Positions 7,060 to 12,474 of a DNA stretch of 12,474 nucleotides are shown here, in pieces. The stretch spans positions 1-12,474 of the forward strand of contig NZ_CBFFRJ010000141.1 of NCBI RefSeq assembly GCF_965644225.1. Reading direction: 5' to 3'. How positions within the stretch are numbered: the first letter of the stretch is position 1; each line of letters opens with the position of its first letter. The notes below the pieces were generated by a model, which worked only from the letters and a program-made list of their open reading frames with translations, ran no database searches and was not told the origin of the DNA. Both the position numbers and the translations under genes were made by a program. The stretch comes from CBFFRJ01 sp965644225. Its GTDB lineage: Bacteria; Pseudomonadota; Gammaproteobacteria; Enterobacterales; Enterobacteriaceae.

Positions 7060-7086
7060 TGCTGAAAAATTCTACAGGAGACAGGT

Positions 7087-8391
7087 ATGTCGCTCTGGTT
7101 TACTCACCCTCTGTTCCTTCCTTGTGTGATTGTAGGTATCACGATCGTGCTCTGGGCGACCTCGTTATTGCCGGAGTTTATTACCGCGCTGCTGTTCTTC
7201 ACTGCCGCAATGATTGCCAAAATTGCCCCACCGGACGTGATTTTCGGCGGCTTTGCCTCTTCTGCATTCTGGCTGGTGTTCAGCGGCTTTGTGCTGGGCG
7301 TGGCGATCCGTAAGACGGGGCTGGCGGACAGGGCGGCGCGGGCATTATCGACAAAGCTCACCGACTCATGGCTGTTGATGGTGGCAAGTGTGGTTCTGCT
7401 CAGCTATGCGCTGGCCTTTGTTATGCCCTCAAATATGGGACGTATTGCCCTGTTGATGCCTATTGTGGCGGCGATGGCGGCACGTGCCGGCATTAACGAA
7501 GGCACTCGCGCCTGGTATGGGCTGGCGCTGGCGGTGGGGTTTGGCACCTTCCAGCTGTCGGCAACGATCCTGCCCGCCAACGTGCCCAATCTGGTAATGA
7601 GCGGGGCGGCTGAAGGCTCTTACGGTATCCATCTCAATTATGTGCCCTATCTGCTGTTGCATACGCCGGTGCTCGGGATACTCAAGGGGCTGATTCTGAT
7701 TGCCCTGATTTGCTGGCTTTTCCCGGGCCAGCCCCACGCGCCCAAAGAGATGGCCCCGGCAGAGCCCATGAGCAGGGCAGAGAAACGGCTGGCGTGGTTA
7801 CTGGCGGTGGTATTGACGATGTGGGTGACAGAGAGCCTGCACGGCATTGGCCCTGCCTGGACGGGACTGGTGGCGGCCTGCATTACGCTGCTACCCCGCA
7901 TCGGCTTTATCAATGGCGAAGAGATCTCGATTGGTGTGAACATCCGCACCTGTATTTACGTGGCCGGTATTCTTGGGCTGGCGATCACCGTCACCCAGAC
8001 GGGGATTGGTGCGGCGGTGGGCGAGGCCTTACTGCACGTGATGCCACTGGATGCAAACAAGCCGTTCACCAGCTTCCTTGCGTTGACGGGCATCACCACG
8101 GCGCTGAATTTCATCATGACCGCCAACGGCGTACCGGCGCTTTTCACCACTCTGGCGCAGAGCTTCTCGGATGCCACCGGTTTTCCGCTGCTGTCGGTGA
8201 TTATGATCCAGGTGTTGGGTTACTCCACGCCGTTGCTGCCGTATCAAGCATCGCCGATAGTGGTGGCAATGGCTCTGGGCAAGGTACCTGCCCGGTCGGG
8301 AATGCTGCTATGTTTTGCGCTGGCGGTAGCAACTTATCTGGTACTGCTGCCGCTGGATTATGCGTGGTTTAGCGTGCTGGGGAAATTGTAG
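7087..8391 (+). CDS. Anion permease of the DASS/SLC13 type, substrate unknown
   Basis: A 434-residue, very hydrophobic protein with about ten to twelve membrane segments and a charged cytoplasmic loop near residues 214-235. Its layout is that of the divalent-anion:Na+ symporter (SLC13) branch of the ion transporter superfamily, which usually carries di- and tricarboxylates or sulfate. Two repeat-like hairpin regions are seen: PSNMGRIALLMPIV (114-127) and TANGVPALFTTL (345-356). In typical members these positions carry Ser-Asn-Thr motifs that bind Na+ and substrate; here they read Ser-Asn-Met and Ala-Asn-Gly. The start is supported by AGGAG at 7076-7080. The gene sits between cdh and tpiA, where E. 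coli K-12 has none, so it is an accessory gene of this lineage. It is probably a carboxylate transporter, but the substrate cannot be read from sequence. Confidence 0.8.
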   Translation: MSLWFTHPLFLPCVIVGITIVLWATSLLPEFITALLFFTAAMIAKIAPPDVIFGGFASSAFWLVFSGFVLGVAIRKTGLADRAARALSTKLTDSWLLMVASVVLLSYALAFVMPSNMGRIALLMPIVAAMAARAGINEGTRAWYGLALAVGFGTFQLSATILPANVPNLVMSGAAEGSYGIHLNYVPYLLLHTPVLGILKGLILIALICWLFPGQPHAPKEMAPAEPMSRAEKRLAWLLAVVLTMWVTESLHGIGPAWTGLVAACITLLPRIGFINGEEISIGVNIRTCIYVAGILGLAITVTQTGIGAAVGEALLHVMPLDANKPFTSFLALTGITTALNFIMTANGVPALFTTLAQSFSDATGFPLLSVIMIQVLGYSTPLLPYQASPIVVAMALGKVPARSGMLLCFALAVATYLVLLPLDYAWFSVLGKL

Positions 8392-8407
8392 GTCTGGAGC
8401 GATCGGA

Positions 8408-8431
8408 TTCCCTCTCCCGTGGGAGAGGGAA
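8408..8431. repeat. REP-like palindrome between convergent permease and tpiA genes
   Basis: Arms TTCCCTCTCCC (8408-8418) and GGGAGAGGGAA (8421-8431) are perfectly complementary around a two-base GT loop. They fill most of the 50 bases between the permease stop and the tpiA stop. The CCCTCTCCC/GGGAGAGGG core is a motif I recall as widely dispersed between genes in Enterobacter and relatives. It could act as a bidirectional terminator or mRNA-stabilising hairpin, although no T run follows. Confidence 0.7.
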
Positions 8432-8441
8432 GGCAAGCCAA

Positions 8442-9206
8442 TTACGCTTTAGCCGCTTCTGCTGCTTTAACGATCACCGCGAAAGCATCCGCTTTCAGGG
8501 ATGCACCGCCAACCAGCGCGCCATCGATGTCCGGCTGGGTGAAGAGTTCAGCTGCGTTAGAGGCGTTAACAGAACCGCCGTACTGAATGATCACCTGCTC
8601 AGCGACTTTCGCGTCTGCTTTCGCAATATGGTCACGGATAAATTTGTGTACCGCCTGAGCCTGAGCCGGGGTAGCCGATTTGCCGGTACCGATAGCCCAT
8701 ACTGGTTCGTAAGCAATAACCACACCTTCGAATGCAGCAGCGCCCTGAGTTTTCAGCACTGCGTCAATCTGACGAGCGCAGACTTCTTCCGTTTTGCCTG
8801 CTTCGTTTTCAGCTTCAGTTTCACCGATGCACAGAACCGGGATCAGACCCTGTTCTTTCAGCACGGCGAATTTCTTCGCAATAAACTCGTCGGATTCTTT
8901 GTGGTAAGTACGACGCTCAGAGTGGCCGATGATGATGTATTTCGCGCCGAGATCTTTCAGCATTTCTGCGGAAGTTTCACCGGTGAATGCGCCAGACAGG
9001 TTAACGTCTACGTTCTGCGCGCCGAGGATAATGTGGCTGCCCGCAGCGGCGTGTTGAGCCAGATCGAGGTACAAATCTGGTGGTGCAATCGCTACGCCAC
9101 AACCGGTCACGCCTGCCAGTTCTTTACGCAGGTTAGCTACCAGTTCGTTTACCATGTGGCGGCTGCCGTTCAGTTTCCAGTTACCCATCACCAAAGGATG
9201 TCGCAT
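8442..9206 (-). CDS. tpiA: Triosephosphate isomerase
   Basis: Cytoplasmic homodimeric TIM-barrel enzyme that interconverts dihydroxyacetone phosphate and glyceraldehyde-3-phosphate, linking glycolysis, gluconeogenesis and glycerol use. The 254-residue length is one short of E. coli TpiA. Catalytic residues are all visible: Asn9 and Lys11 in GNWKLNG, His95 in IIIGHSERR, and Glu167 in the signature AYEPVWAIGTGKSATP, which also contains mobile loop 6. The phosphate-binding segments YGGSVN and GALVGGASL close the barrel. The start follows GGAGAG (9212-9217) with five-base spacing. yiiQ lies 107 bases upstream on the same strand without a clear terminator, so cotranscription is possible. Confidence 0.98.
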   Translation of the reverse strand: MRHPLVMGNWKLNGSRHMVNELVANLRKELAGVTGCGVAIAPPDLYLDLAQHAAAGSHIILGAQNVDVNLSGAFTGETSAEMLKDLGAKYIIIGHSERRTYHKESDEFIAKKFAVLKEQGLIPVLCIGETEAENEAGKTEEVCARQIDAVLKTQGAAAFEGVVIAYEPVWAIGTGKSATPAQAQAVHKFIRDHIAKADAKVAEQVIIQYGGSVNASNAAELFTQPDIDGALVGGASLKADAFAVIVKAAEAAKA

Positions 9207-9275
9207 TTTTACTCTCCACGCACGAAGCGAATTAAGGAATTTAGCTACCCCTCAGGGCAGCCTGGTCTGTGAAAC

Positions 9276-9281
9276 AGTATA
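9276..9281 (-). promoter_or_regulatory. Possible -10 box for tpiA
   Basis: TATACT on the minus strand, 69 bases before the tpiA start, matches the -10 consensus at five of six positions. No convincing -35 hexamer is found 16-18 bases further upstream, so the assignment is tentative. Confidence 0.35.
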
Positions 9282-9313
9282 GAGATTCGTCCTCTGAAAG
9301 GCTTTGCTTTTTG

Positions 9314-9901
9314 TCATTTATTGTCGCCTTCGAGGCTTTCGGATAGCGTCAGCTTAATCGGTTCAACTGCGAAGGTCAGCCCCTTTTCGCCGTCGTCCAC
9401 TACAACATAGCGAATTGCGCCTTCGGTTTCGGCATACCAGACTTTGTTTTTTCCGCTGTTCAGCAATCTTTGCAATTTTTGCAGACTTTGCGCCTTGCTG
9501 AGGCTGGGTGAAAATGCCCTGATCACCGCAGCCATATACTCCTGTGCTCTGGCTTTTGCCGCTTTCTGCTCCGGCCCTCTCGCCGTAAGCCAGGTAATCT
9601 GCATGGATTTAATTTTAAGCGTGCCGCGCTCGAGCGCTGTCGATGCATACAGATTATCGTTAATTTTTGTTGCCGCGCGCGTCAGGCGCGCCGTGTCGGC
9701 ACCAGACTCAATGGCGCGAAATTCGTTTAATGCCAGCTCAGGATTGTCTTCATTGAACTTCTCTCTGAACTGACTAATGGATTGCTCAAATGTAGGCGCA
9801 CCAGGTAAGAGATAGGGTGCTGTCGCTACAGATGGCGCATCGACTGCAAGTGCAGGCAGGCAGACCAACAATGCCGTCAGCAGAAGCCACCAGGTTCTCA
9901 T
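9314..9901 (-). CDS. yiiQ: YiiQ, exported protein of unknown function (DUF1454)
   Basis: Matches the E. coli YiiQ family along its length (PYLLPGAPTF, NEFRAI, LERGTLKIKS, EKGLTFAVEPIKLTLS). No biochemical role is established, to my knowledge. A signal peptide (cleaved near PALA/VDAP) predicts a periplasmic location. An upstream in-frame ATG at 9916 would give 200 residues, but the strong AGGAGG (9908-9913) lies inside that extension. It sits exactly six bases before the ATG at 9901, so the 195-residue form is preferred. Upstream is a near-consensus promoter; downstream on the same strand is tpiA. It is divergent from yiiR. Confidence 0.9.
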   Translation of the reverse strand: MRTWWLLLTALLVCLPALAVDAPSVATAPYLLPGAPTFEQSISQFREKFNEDNPELALNEFRAIESGADTARLTRAATKINDNLYASTALERGTLKIKSMQITWLTARGPEQKAAKARAQEYMAAVIRAFSPSLSKAQSLQKLQRLLNSGKNKVWYAETEGAIRYVVVDDGEKGLTFAVEPIKLTLSESLEGDNK

Positions 9902-9931
9902 CCACATCCTCCTCATTTCACTCTGTTGACG

Positions 9932-9960
9932 ATTAAAACGATAACCGCCGGGCTTGTCAA
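9932..9960 (-). promoter_or_regulatory. Strong sigma-70 promoter for yiiQ (and perhaps tpiA)
   Basis: On the minus strand, TTGACA (9955-9960) is a perfect -35. After exactly 17 bases comes TTTAAT (9932-9937), which matches the -10 at five of six positions. It lies 31 bases before the preferred yiiQ start. Confidence 0.65.
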
Positions 9961-9984
9961 AAACTCGCGCCGCCAGGGTAAACT
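9954..9984 (+). promoter_or_regulatory. Possible promoter for yiiR
   Basis: TTGTCA (9954-9959, five of six to -35) and TAAACT (9979-9984, four of six to -10) are 19 bases apart, which is longer than ideal. The -35 box overlaps that of the opposing yiiQ promoter, so the two would compete. Confidence 0.35.
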
Positions 9985-10014
9985 ACGCAACAGTACGATA
10001 ATAAGGAACCTTAC

Positions 10015-10434
10015 ATGGGTATTCAGCAGTGGTTATTCTCAATTAAAGGGCGCATTGGTCGCCGCGATTTTTGGCTGTGGATGGTCATCTGGGTGGCGGC
10101 GATGGCGGCGCTGTTTTATGCGGTGGATTTCAACCTGCTTGCCAGCCAGAGTGCAGCATTCATGCTGGTTTGTCTGTTATGGCCGACGGCCTGTGTGATT
10201 GTGAAACGTCTGCACGATCGCGGTAAATCTGGCCCATGGGCGCTGCTGTTGGTGCTTGCATGGATGCTGCTAGCCGGGAACTGGGATATGCTCAATGGCT
10301 CCTTGCAATGGGCGGTAGGACGCTTTATTCCAGTGCTGATTATGGTGATGATGTTCATTGACCTGGGCGCATTTGTCGGCACCCAGGGCGAAAACAAATT
10401 TGGCAAAGACACTCAGGATGTAAAGTACCGCTGA
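10015..10434 (+). CDS. yiiR: YiiR, small inner-membrane protein (DUF805)
   Basis: A 139-residue membrane protein of the DUF805 family, with no known function. It begins with the family pattern QQWLFSxKGRIGRRDFW. It has about four membrane segments (roughly 22-42, 47-66, 76-95 and 102-122), with the conserved VKRLHDRGKSGPWA loop near residues 63-76. It ends in GTQGENKFGKDTQDVKYR, shorter at the C-terminus than E. coli YiiR. AAGGAA a few bases upstream supports the start. It is divergent from yiiQ, and its stop codon directly abuts that of fpr. Confidence 0.9.
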   Translation: MGIQQWLFSIKGRIGRRDFWLWMVIWVAAMAALFYAVDFNLLASQSAAFMLVCLLWPTACVIVKRLHDRGKSGPWALLLVLAWMLLAGNWDMLNGSLQWAVGRFIPVLIMVMMFIDLGAFVGTQGENKFGKDTQDVKYR

Positions 10435-11181
10435 TTACCAGTAGTGCTCAGCGGTCATATGGCCTGGTCGGCGGCGTAAGTGTTTGCTCATCTGCCGGGT
10501 CTCCTTCAGCAACTGCTGGGTGTCGCGTACCATTTGCGGATTGCCGCACAGCATCACGTGGCTGGTGTCGGTGGTCATTGGCAGACCCACCGCCGCCTCC
10601 AGTGCACCGCTTTCTATCAGTGCCGGTACGCGTCCGGTAAGCGAATCAGAAACACTTTCCCGACTGACCACCGTCTGAATGCGCAGTTTGCCTGCGTAGC
10701 GTTGCTGGAGTTCCTGCATTAACGGCAGGTAGCTCAGATCTGCGGCGTAACGAACTGCGTGCACCAGCACCAGATTGTTGAAACGTTCAAGATCTTTGCC
10801 CTCCTGCAAAATCGACAAATAGGGGCCGATCGCCGTCCCGGTTGCCAGCATCCACAGCGTGTCGCAGTCCGGCACCTCTTCAAGCACAAAGAATCCGGCG
10901 GCTTCGCTAACGATCAGGACCTCATCGCCAGGTTGCAGCGCGGCGAGGCGTGGGCTGAGTTTGCCTTCAGGGACGGTAACAAGATAGAACTCAAGGTCGG
11001 GATTGCCGGGGGCATTGACGTGGGAATAGGCGCGCTGTACCCGCTCGCCATCGATTTCGAGGCCCAGCTTGGCAAACTGCCCGGCAGTGAAAGGAAGAAC
11101 AGGGGCATGAACGGTCAGGCTGAACAATGCATCGGTCCAGAACTCGACTTTGACGACTTTTCCACTCACCCAGTCGGCCAT
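10435..11181 (-). CDS. fpr: Ferredoxin/flavodoxin-NADP+ reductase
   Basis: Cytoplasmic FAD enzyme that uses NADPH to reduce flavodoxin and ferredoxin. These feed radical enzymes, iron-sulfur cluster biogenesis and oxidative-stress repair. The 248-residue length equals E. coli Fpr. The FAD domain (about 1-100) carries RVQRAYS (47-53) and the YLVTVPEGKLSPRL segment. The NADP domain (about 105-248) has GTAIGPY (115-121) and CGNPQMV near 213. It ends in the conserved GHMTAEHYW, whose terminal Trp stacks on the flavin. AGGAG (11188-11192) supports the start. In E. coli it is induced by SoxRS under redox stress, but I could not place a SoxS box or promoter in the 96 bases between glpX and fpr. Confidence 0.97.
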   Translation of the reverse strand: MADWVSGKVVKVEFWTDALFSLTVHAPVLPFTAGQFAKLGLEIDGERVQRAYSHVNAPGNPDLEFYLVTVPEGKLSPRLAALQPGDEVLIVSEAAGFFVLEEVPDCDTLWMLATGTAIGPYLSILQEGKDLERFNNLVLVHAVRYAADLSYLPLMQELQQRYAGKLRIQTVVSRESVSDSLTGRVPALIESGALEAAVGLPMTTDTSHVMLCGNPQMVRDTQQLLKETRQMSKHLRRRPGHMTAEHYW

Positions 11182-11277
11182 GATTTTCTCCTTTTCAGAA
11201 TCATTGCCTTATCTTCGTCGTGAACGGAGAGGATTTCCAGCCCGCGTAAGCCAGAAAGCTCTCCCTGATAAATACAC

Positions 11278-12288
11278 TTACAGAATATGCGTTTGCACGT
11301 CCGGATCTTTACGATCCAGATAGTGAATCGACTGAATGCGGCGGATGGTGCGTGATTTGCCACGGATCAGCAGGGTCTCGGTAGTGGCGATATTGCCTTT
11401 GCGGCTGATGCCGTCCAGCAGGTCGCCTTTGGTGATCCCGGTTGCCGAGAAAATCACATTATCGCTGCGCGCCATGTCGTCGAGGCGTAAAACTTTGCCT
11501 GCTTCAATGCCCATGGCCTGGCAACGCGCCAGCTCATTTTCACCGATACGACGGTTCTCTTCAGTGTCGCCTTTGACGTCATGACGTGCCAGTAGGCGAC
11601 CGTTCATATCGCCATCCAGTGCGCGGATCACTGCCGCCGAGACCACACCTTCCGGCGCGCCGCCAATACCGTACAGCACGTCAACTTCACTGTCCGGCAT
11701 GCAGGTCAGAATGGAGGCGGCAACGTCGCCGTCAGGAATAGCAAATACGCGTACGCCGAGCTTTTGCATTTCTGCGATAGTCGCATCGTGACGTGGTTTC
11801 GCCAGAATGGTCACTGTCAGCTCAGAGAGCGGTTTACCCAGCGCTGCCGCCACATTGCGCAGGTTATCGGTCAGCGGCAGGTTGAGGTCGATAGCCCCTT
11901 TTGCGCCCGGCCCGACAATCAACTTTTCCATATACATGTCCGGTGCGTTCAGGAAGCAGCCCTGATCGCCCACCGCCATTACCGCCAGCGCATTGGCCTG
12001 GCCCATGGCGGTCATCCGCGTTCCTTCAATGGGATCGACGGCAATATCTACCGCATCGCCTTTGCCGGTACCGACTTTTTCACCGATGAAGAGCATTGGG
12101 GCTTCATCAATCTCCCCTTCGCCAATCACAATAGTTCCGTCGATATTGACCTGATTTAGCATAATGCGCATCGCGTGAACCGCTGCGCCGTCGGCGATAT
12201 TTTTGTCGCCGCGACCCAGCCACTTGTAGCCTGCCAGGGCTGCGGCTTCCGTCACGCGGGAAAATTCAATGGCAAGTTCTCGTCTCAT
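11278..12288 (-). CDS. glpX: Fructose-1,6-bisphosphatase class II
   Basis: Mn2+-dependent phosphatase that converts fructose-1,6-bisphosphate to fructose-6-phosphate in gluconeogenesis, opposing PfkA. The 336-residue length equals E. coli GlpX. Metal and phosphate ligands are visible: Asp33 in IADGAA, Glu57 in GEGEIDE, Asp85 and Glu88 in the VDPIEGT motif, and Glu213 in GGAPEG. In E. coli it is the third gene of the glpFKX operon, controlled by GlpR. Here no part of glpK is seen in the 186 bases upstream, and an IS-like end begins 113 bases before the start. The start MRRELAIEFSRVTEAAA agrees with the family, although the ribosome site is weak. Confidence 0.97.
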   Translation of the reverse strand: MRRELAIEFSRVTEAAALAGYKWLGRGDKNIADGAAVHAMRIMLNQVNIDGTIVIGEGEIDEAPMLFIGEKVGTGKGDAVDIAVDPIEGTRMTAMGQANALAVMAVGDQGCFLNAPDMYMEKLIVGPGAKGAIDLNLPLTDNLRNVAAALGKPLSELTVTILAKPRHDATIAEMQKLGVRVFAIPDGDVAASILTCMPDSEVDVLYGIGGAPEGVVSAAVIRALDGDMNGRLLARHDVKGDTEENRRIGENELARCQAMGIEAGKVLRLDDMARSDNVIFSATGITKGDLLDGISRKGNIATTETLLIRGKSRTIRRIQSIHYLDRKDPDVQTHIL

Positions 12289-12320
12289 TGCATACTCGTG
12301 AAGTCAAAGAAATTGCACGA

Positions 12321-12329
12321 AGTTTAACA
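12321..12329 (-). promoter_or_regulatory. Possible extended -10 promoter element for glpX
   Basis: The minus strand reads TGTTAAACT, which fits TGn plus a four-of-six -10 hexamer, 33 bases before the glpX start. No matching -35 is seen. If real, it would let glpX be expressed despite the insertion upstream. Confidence 0.3.
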
Positions 12330-12370
12330 CAGGGAGGGGAGTGTAGTGCGGTTGGGGGCGGTGCGGTCTG

Positions 12371-12400
12371 AGCCCCTCACCCTGGCCTGCTCCCCCAGGG
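12371..12400. repeat. Degenerate copy of a dispersed CCCTCACCC-type repeat
   Basis: GCCCCTCACCCTGG followed by CTCCCCCAGGG resembles the dispersed enterobacterial intergenic repeat whose palindromic core appears more cleanly at 8408-8431. CCCTGG (12380-12385) can pair with CCAGGG (12395-12400). The segment abuts the inferred IS end at 12401 and may have been cut by the insertion. Confidence 0.4.
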
Positions 12401-12474
12401 CTGAGTGATCCCCAGTAATATGGTCAGTCATCCATGACCATATTACTGTATTCTTTCCCTAACATTTTCAGTAT
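12401..12474. mobile_element. Terminal fragment of an IS4-family (IS10-like) insertion sequence
   Basis: From 12401 the sequence reads CTGAGTGATCCCC, against CTGAGAGATCCCC at the outside end of IS10: twelve of thirteen bases, with the Dam site GATC at the same offset (7-10). The next 60 bases are A+T-rich, unlike the flanking host DNA, and contain a perfect 14-base inverted repeat. On the minus strand an open frame runs from the window edge to a TGA at 12426-12424, ending NMVMDD, perhaps a transposase tail, though this cannot be confirmed. The element runs off the right edge, so family, length and target duplication are unproven. Confidence 0.5.
12413..12448. repeat. Perfect 14-base inverted repeat with 8-base loop
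   Basis: CAGTAATATGGTCA (12413-12426) and TGACCATATTACTG (12435-12448) are exactly complementary around GTCATCCA. An alternative inner pairing, GTCAT-CC-ATGAC, uses the loop. It lies 12 bases inside the inferred IS end. It is not a typical terminator, having an A+T-rich stem and no T run on either strand. Confidence 0.75.

Noticed and set aside
7710..8372. 220-residue plus-strand frame inside the permease gene
   Set aside because: Its composition is Gly/Arg/His-rich, typical of a shifted frame over G+C-rich membrane-protein codons; the permease frame is much better supported.
8628..9272. 214-residue plus-strand frame over tpiA
   Set aside because: It is antisense to the certain tpiA gene, with no recognisable domain.
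11226..11264. GGAGAG/CTCTCC inverted repeat between fpr and glpX
   Set aside because: Six-base arms with a 27-base loop and no T run; not a convincing terminator or operator.
11166..11363. 65-residue minus-strand frame spanning the glpX-fpr gap
   Set aside because: The stretch in the gap looks mildly protein-like, but the frame overlaps glpX and fpr, the only ATG near its ribosome-like sites is inside glpX, and no homology is apparent.
12434..12474. Plus-strand ATG opening MTILLYSFPNIFS at the right edge
   Set aside because: No ribosome-binding site precedes it, it overlaps the palindrome, and it is cut off by the window; too little to call a gene.

Overview
The window is enterobacterial chromosome. 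Gene order, protein lengths and residue-level motifs match the E. coli/Salmonella block cpxA-cpxR-cpxP-fieF-pfkA-sbp-cdh-tpiA-yiiQ-yiiR-fpr-glpX. Three differences from E. coli K-12 stand out: an extra membrane permease gene between cdh and tpiA, a CCCTCTCCC-type palindromic repeat, and an insertion-sequence-like end at each edge of the window. The repeat and the extra permease suggest Enterobacter or a close relative. That placement is inferred from recalled gene order, not from a search.

Layout. Positions 1-75 look like the end of an IS3-family (IS150-like) element, with the first codons of its orfA, lying 24 bases beyond the cpxA stop. Next come the envelope-stress genes. cpxR and cpxA overlap on the minus strand. 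cpxP is divergent, with a perfect CpxR box in the shared intergenic region. The cpxP 3' UTR carries the small RNA CpxQ and its terminator. On the plus strand follow fieF (Fe2+/Zn2+ efflux), pfkA (phosphofructokinase, with a Cra operator and an extended -10 promoter), sbp (periplasmic sulfate-binding protein), cdh (CDP-diglyceride hydrolase) and an uncharacterised anion permease of the DASS/SLC13 type. From 8442 the strand mostly switches: tpiA and yiiQ are on minus, yiiR is a small plus-strand membrane gene, and fpr and glpX are on minus.

How the genes work together. CpxA senses envelope stress and phosphorylates CpxR. CpxR switches on cpxP, giving the CpxP chaperone/inhibitor and the CpxQ sRNA. 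pfkA, tpiA and glpX encode opposing and connecting steps around fructose-1,6-bisphosphate. fpr supplies reduced flavodoxin/ferredoxin. The remaining genes act in metal efflux, sulfate uptake, phospholipid turnover and anion transport.

At the right edge, glpX is not preceded by glpK within the window. At 12401 the sequence turns into what looks like an IS10-group (IS4-family) terminus, with a GATC site at the same offset as in IS10. About 75 bases of IS-like sequence at each edge would fit a short-read contig broken at repeats. No new multi-gene system is visible. The least ordinary items are the two IS junctions, the extra permease with altered DASS motifs, and the palindromic elements.
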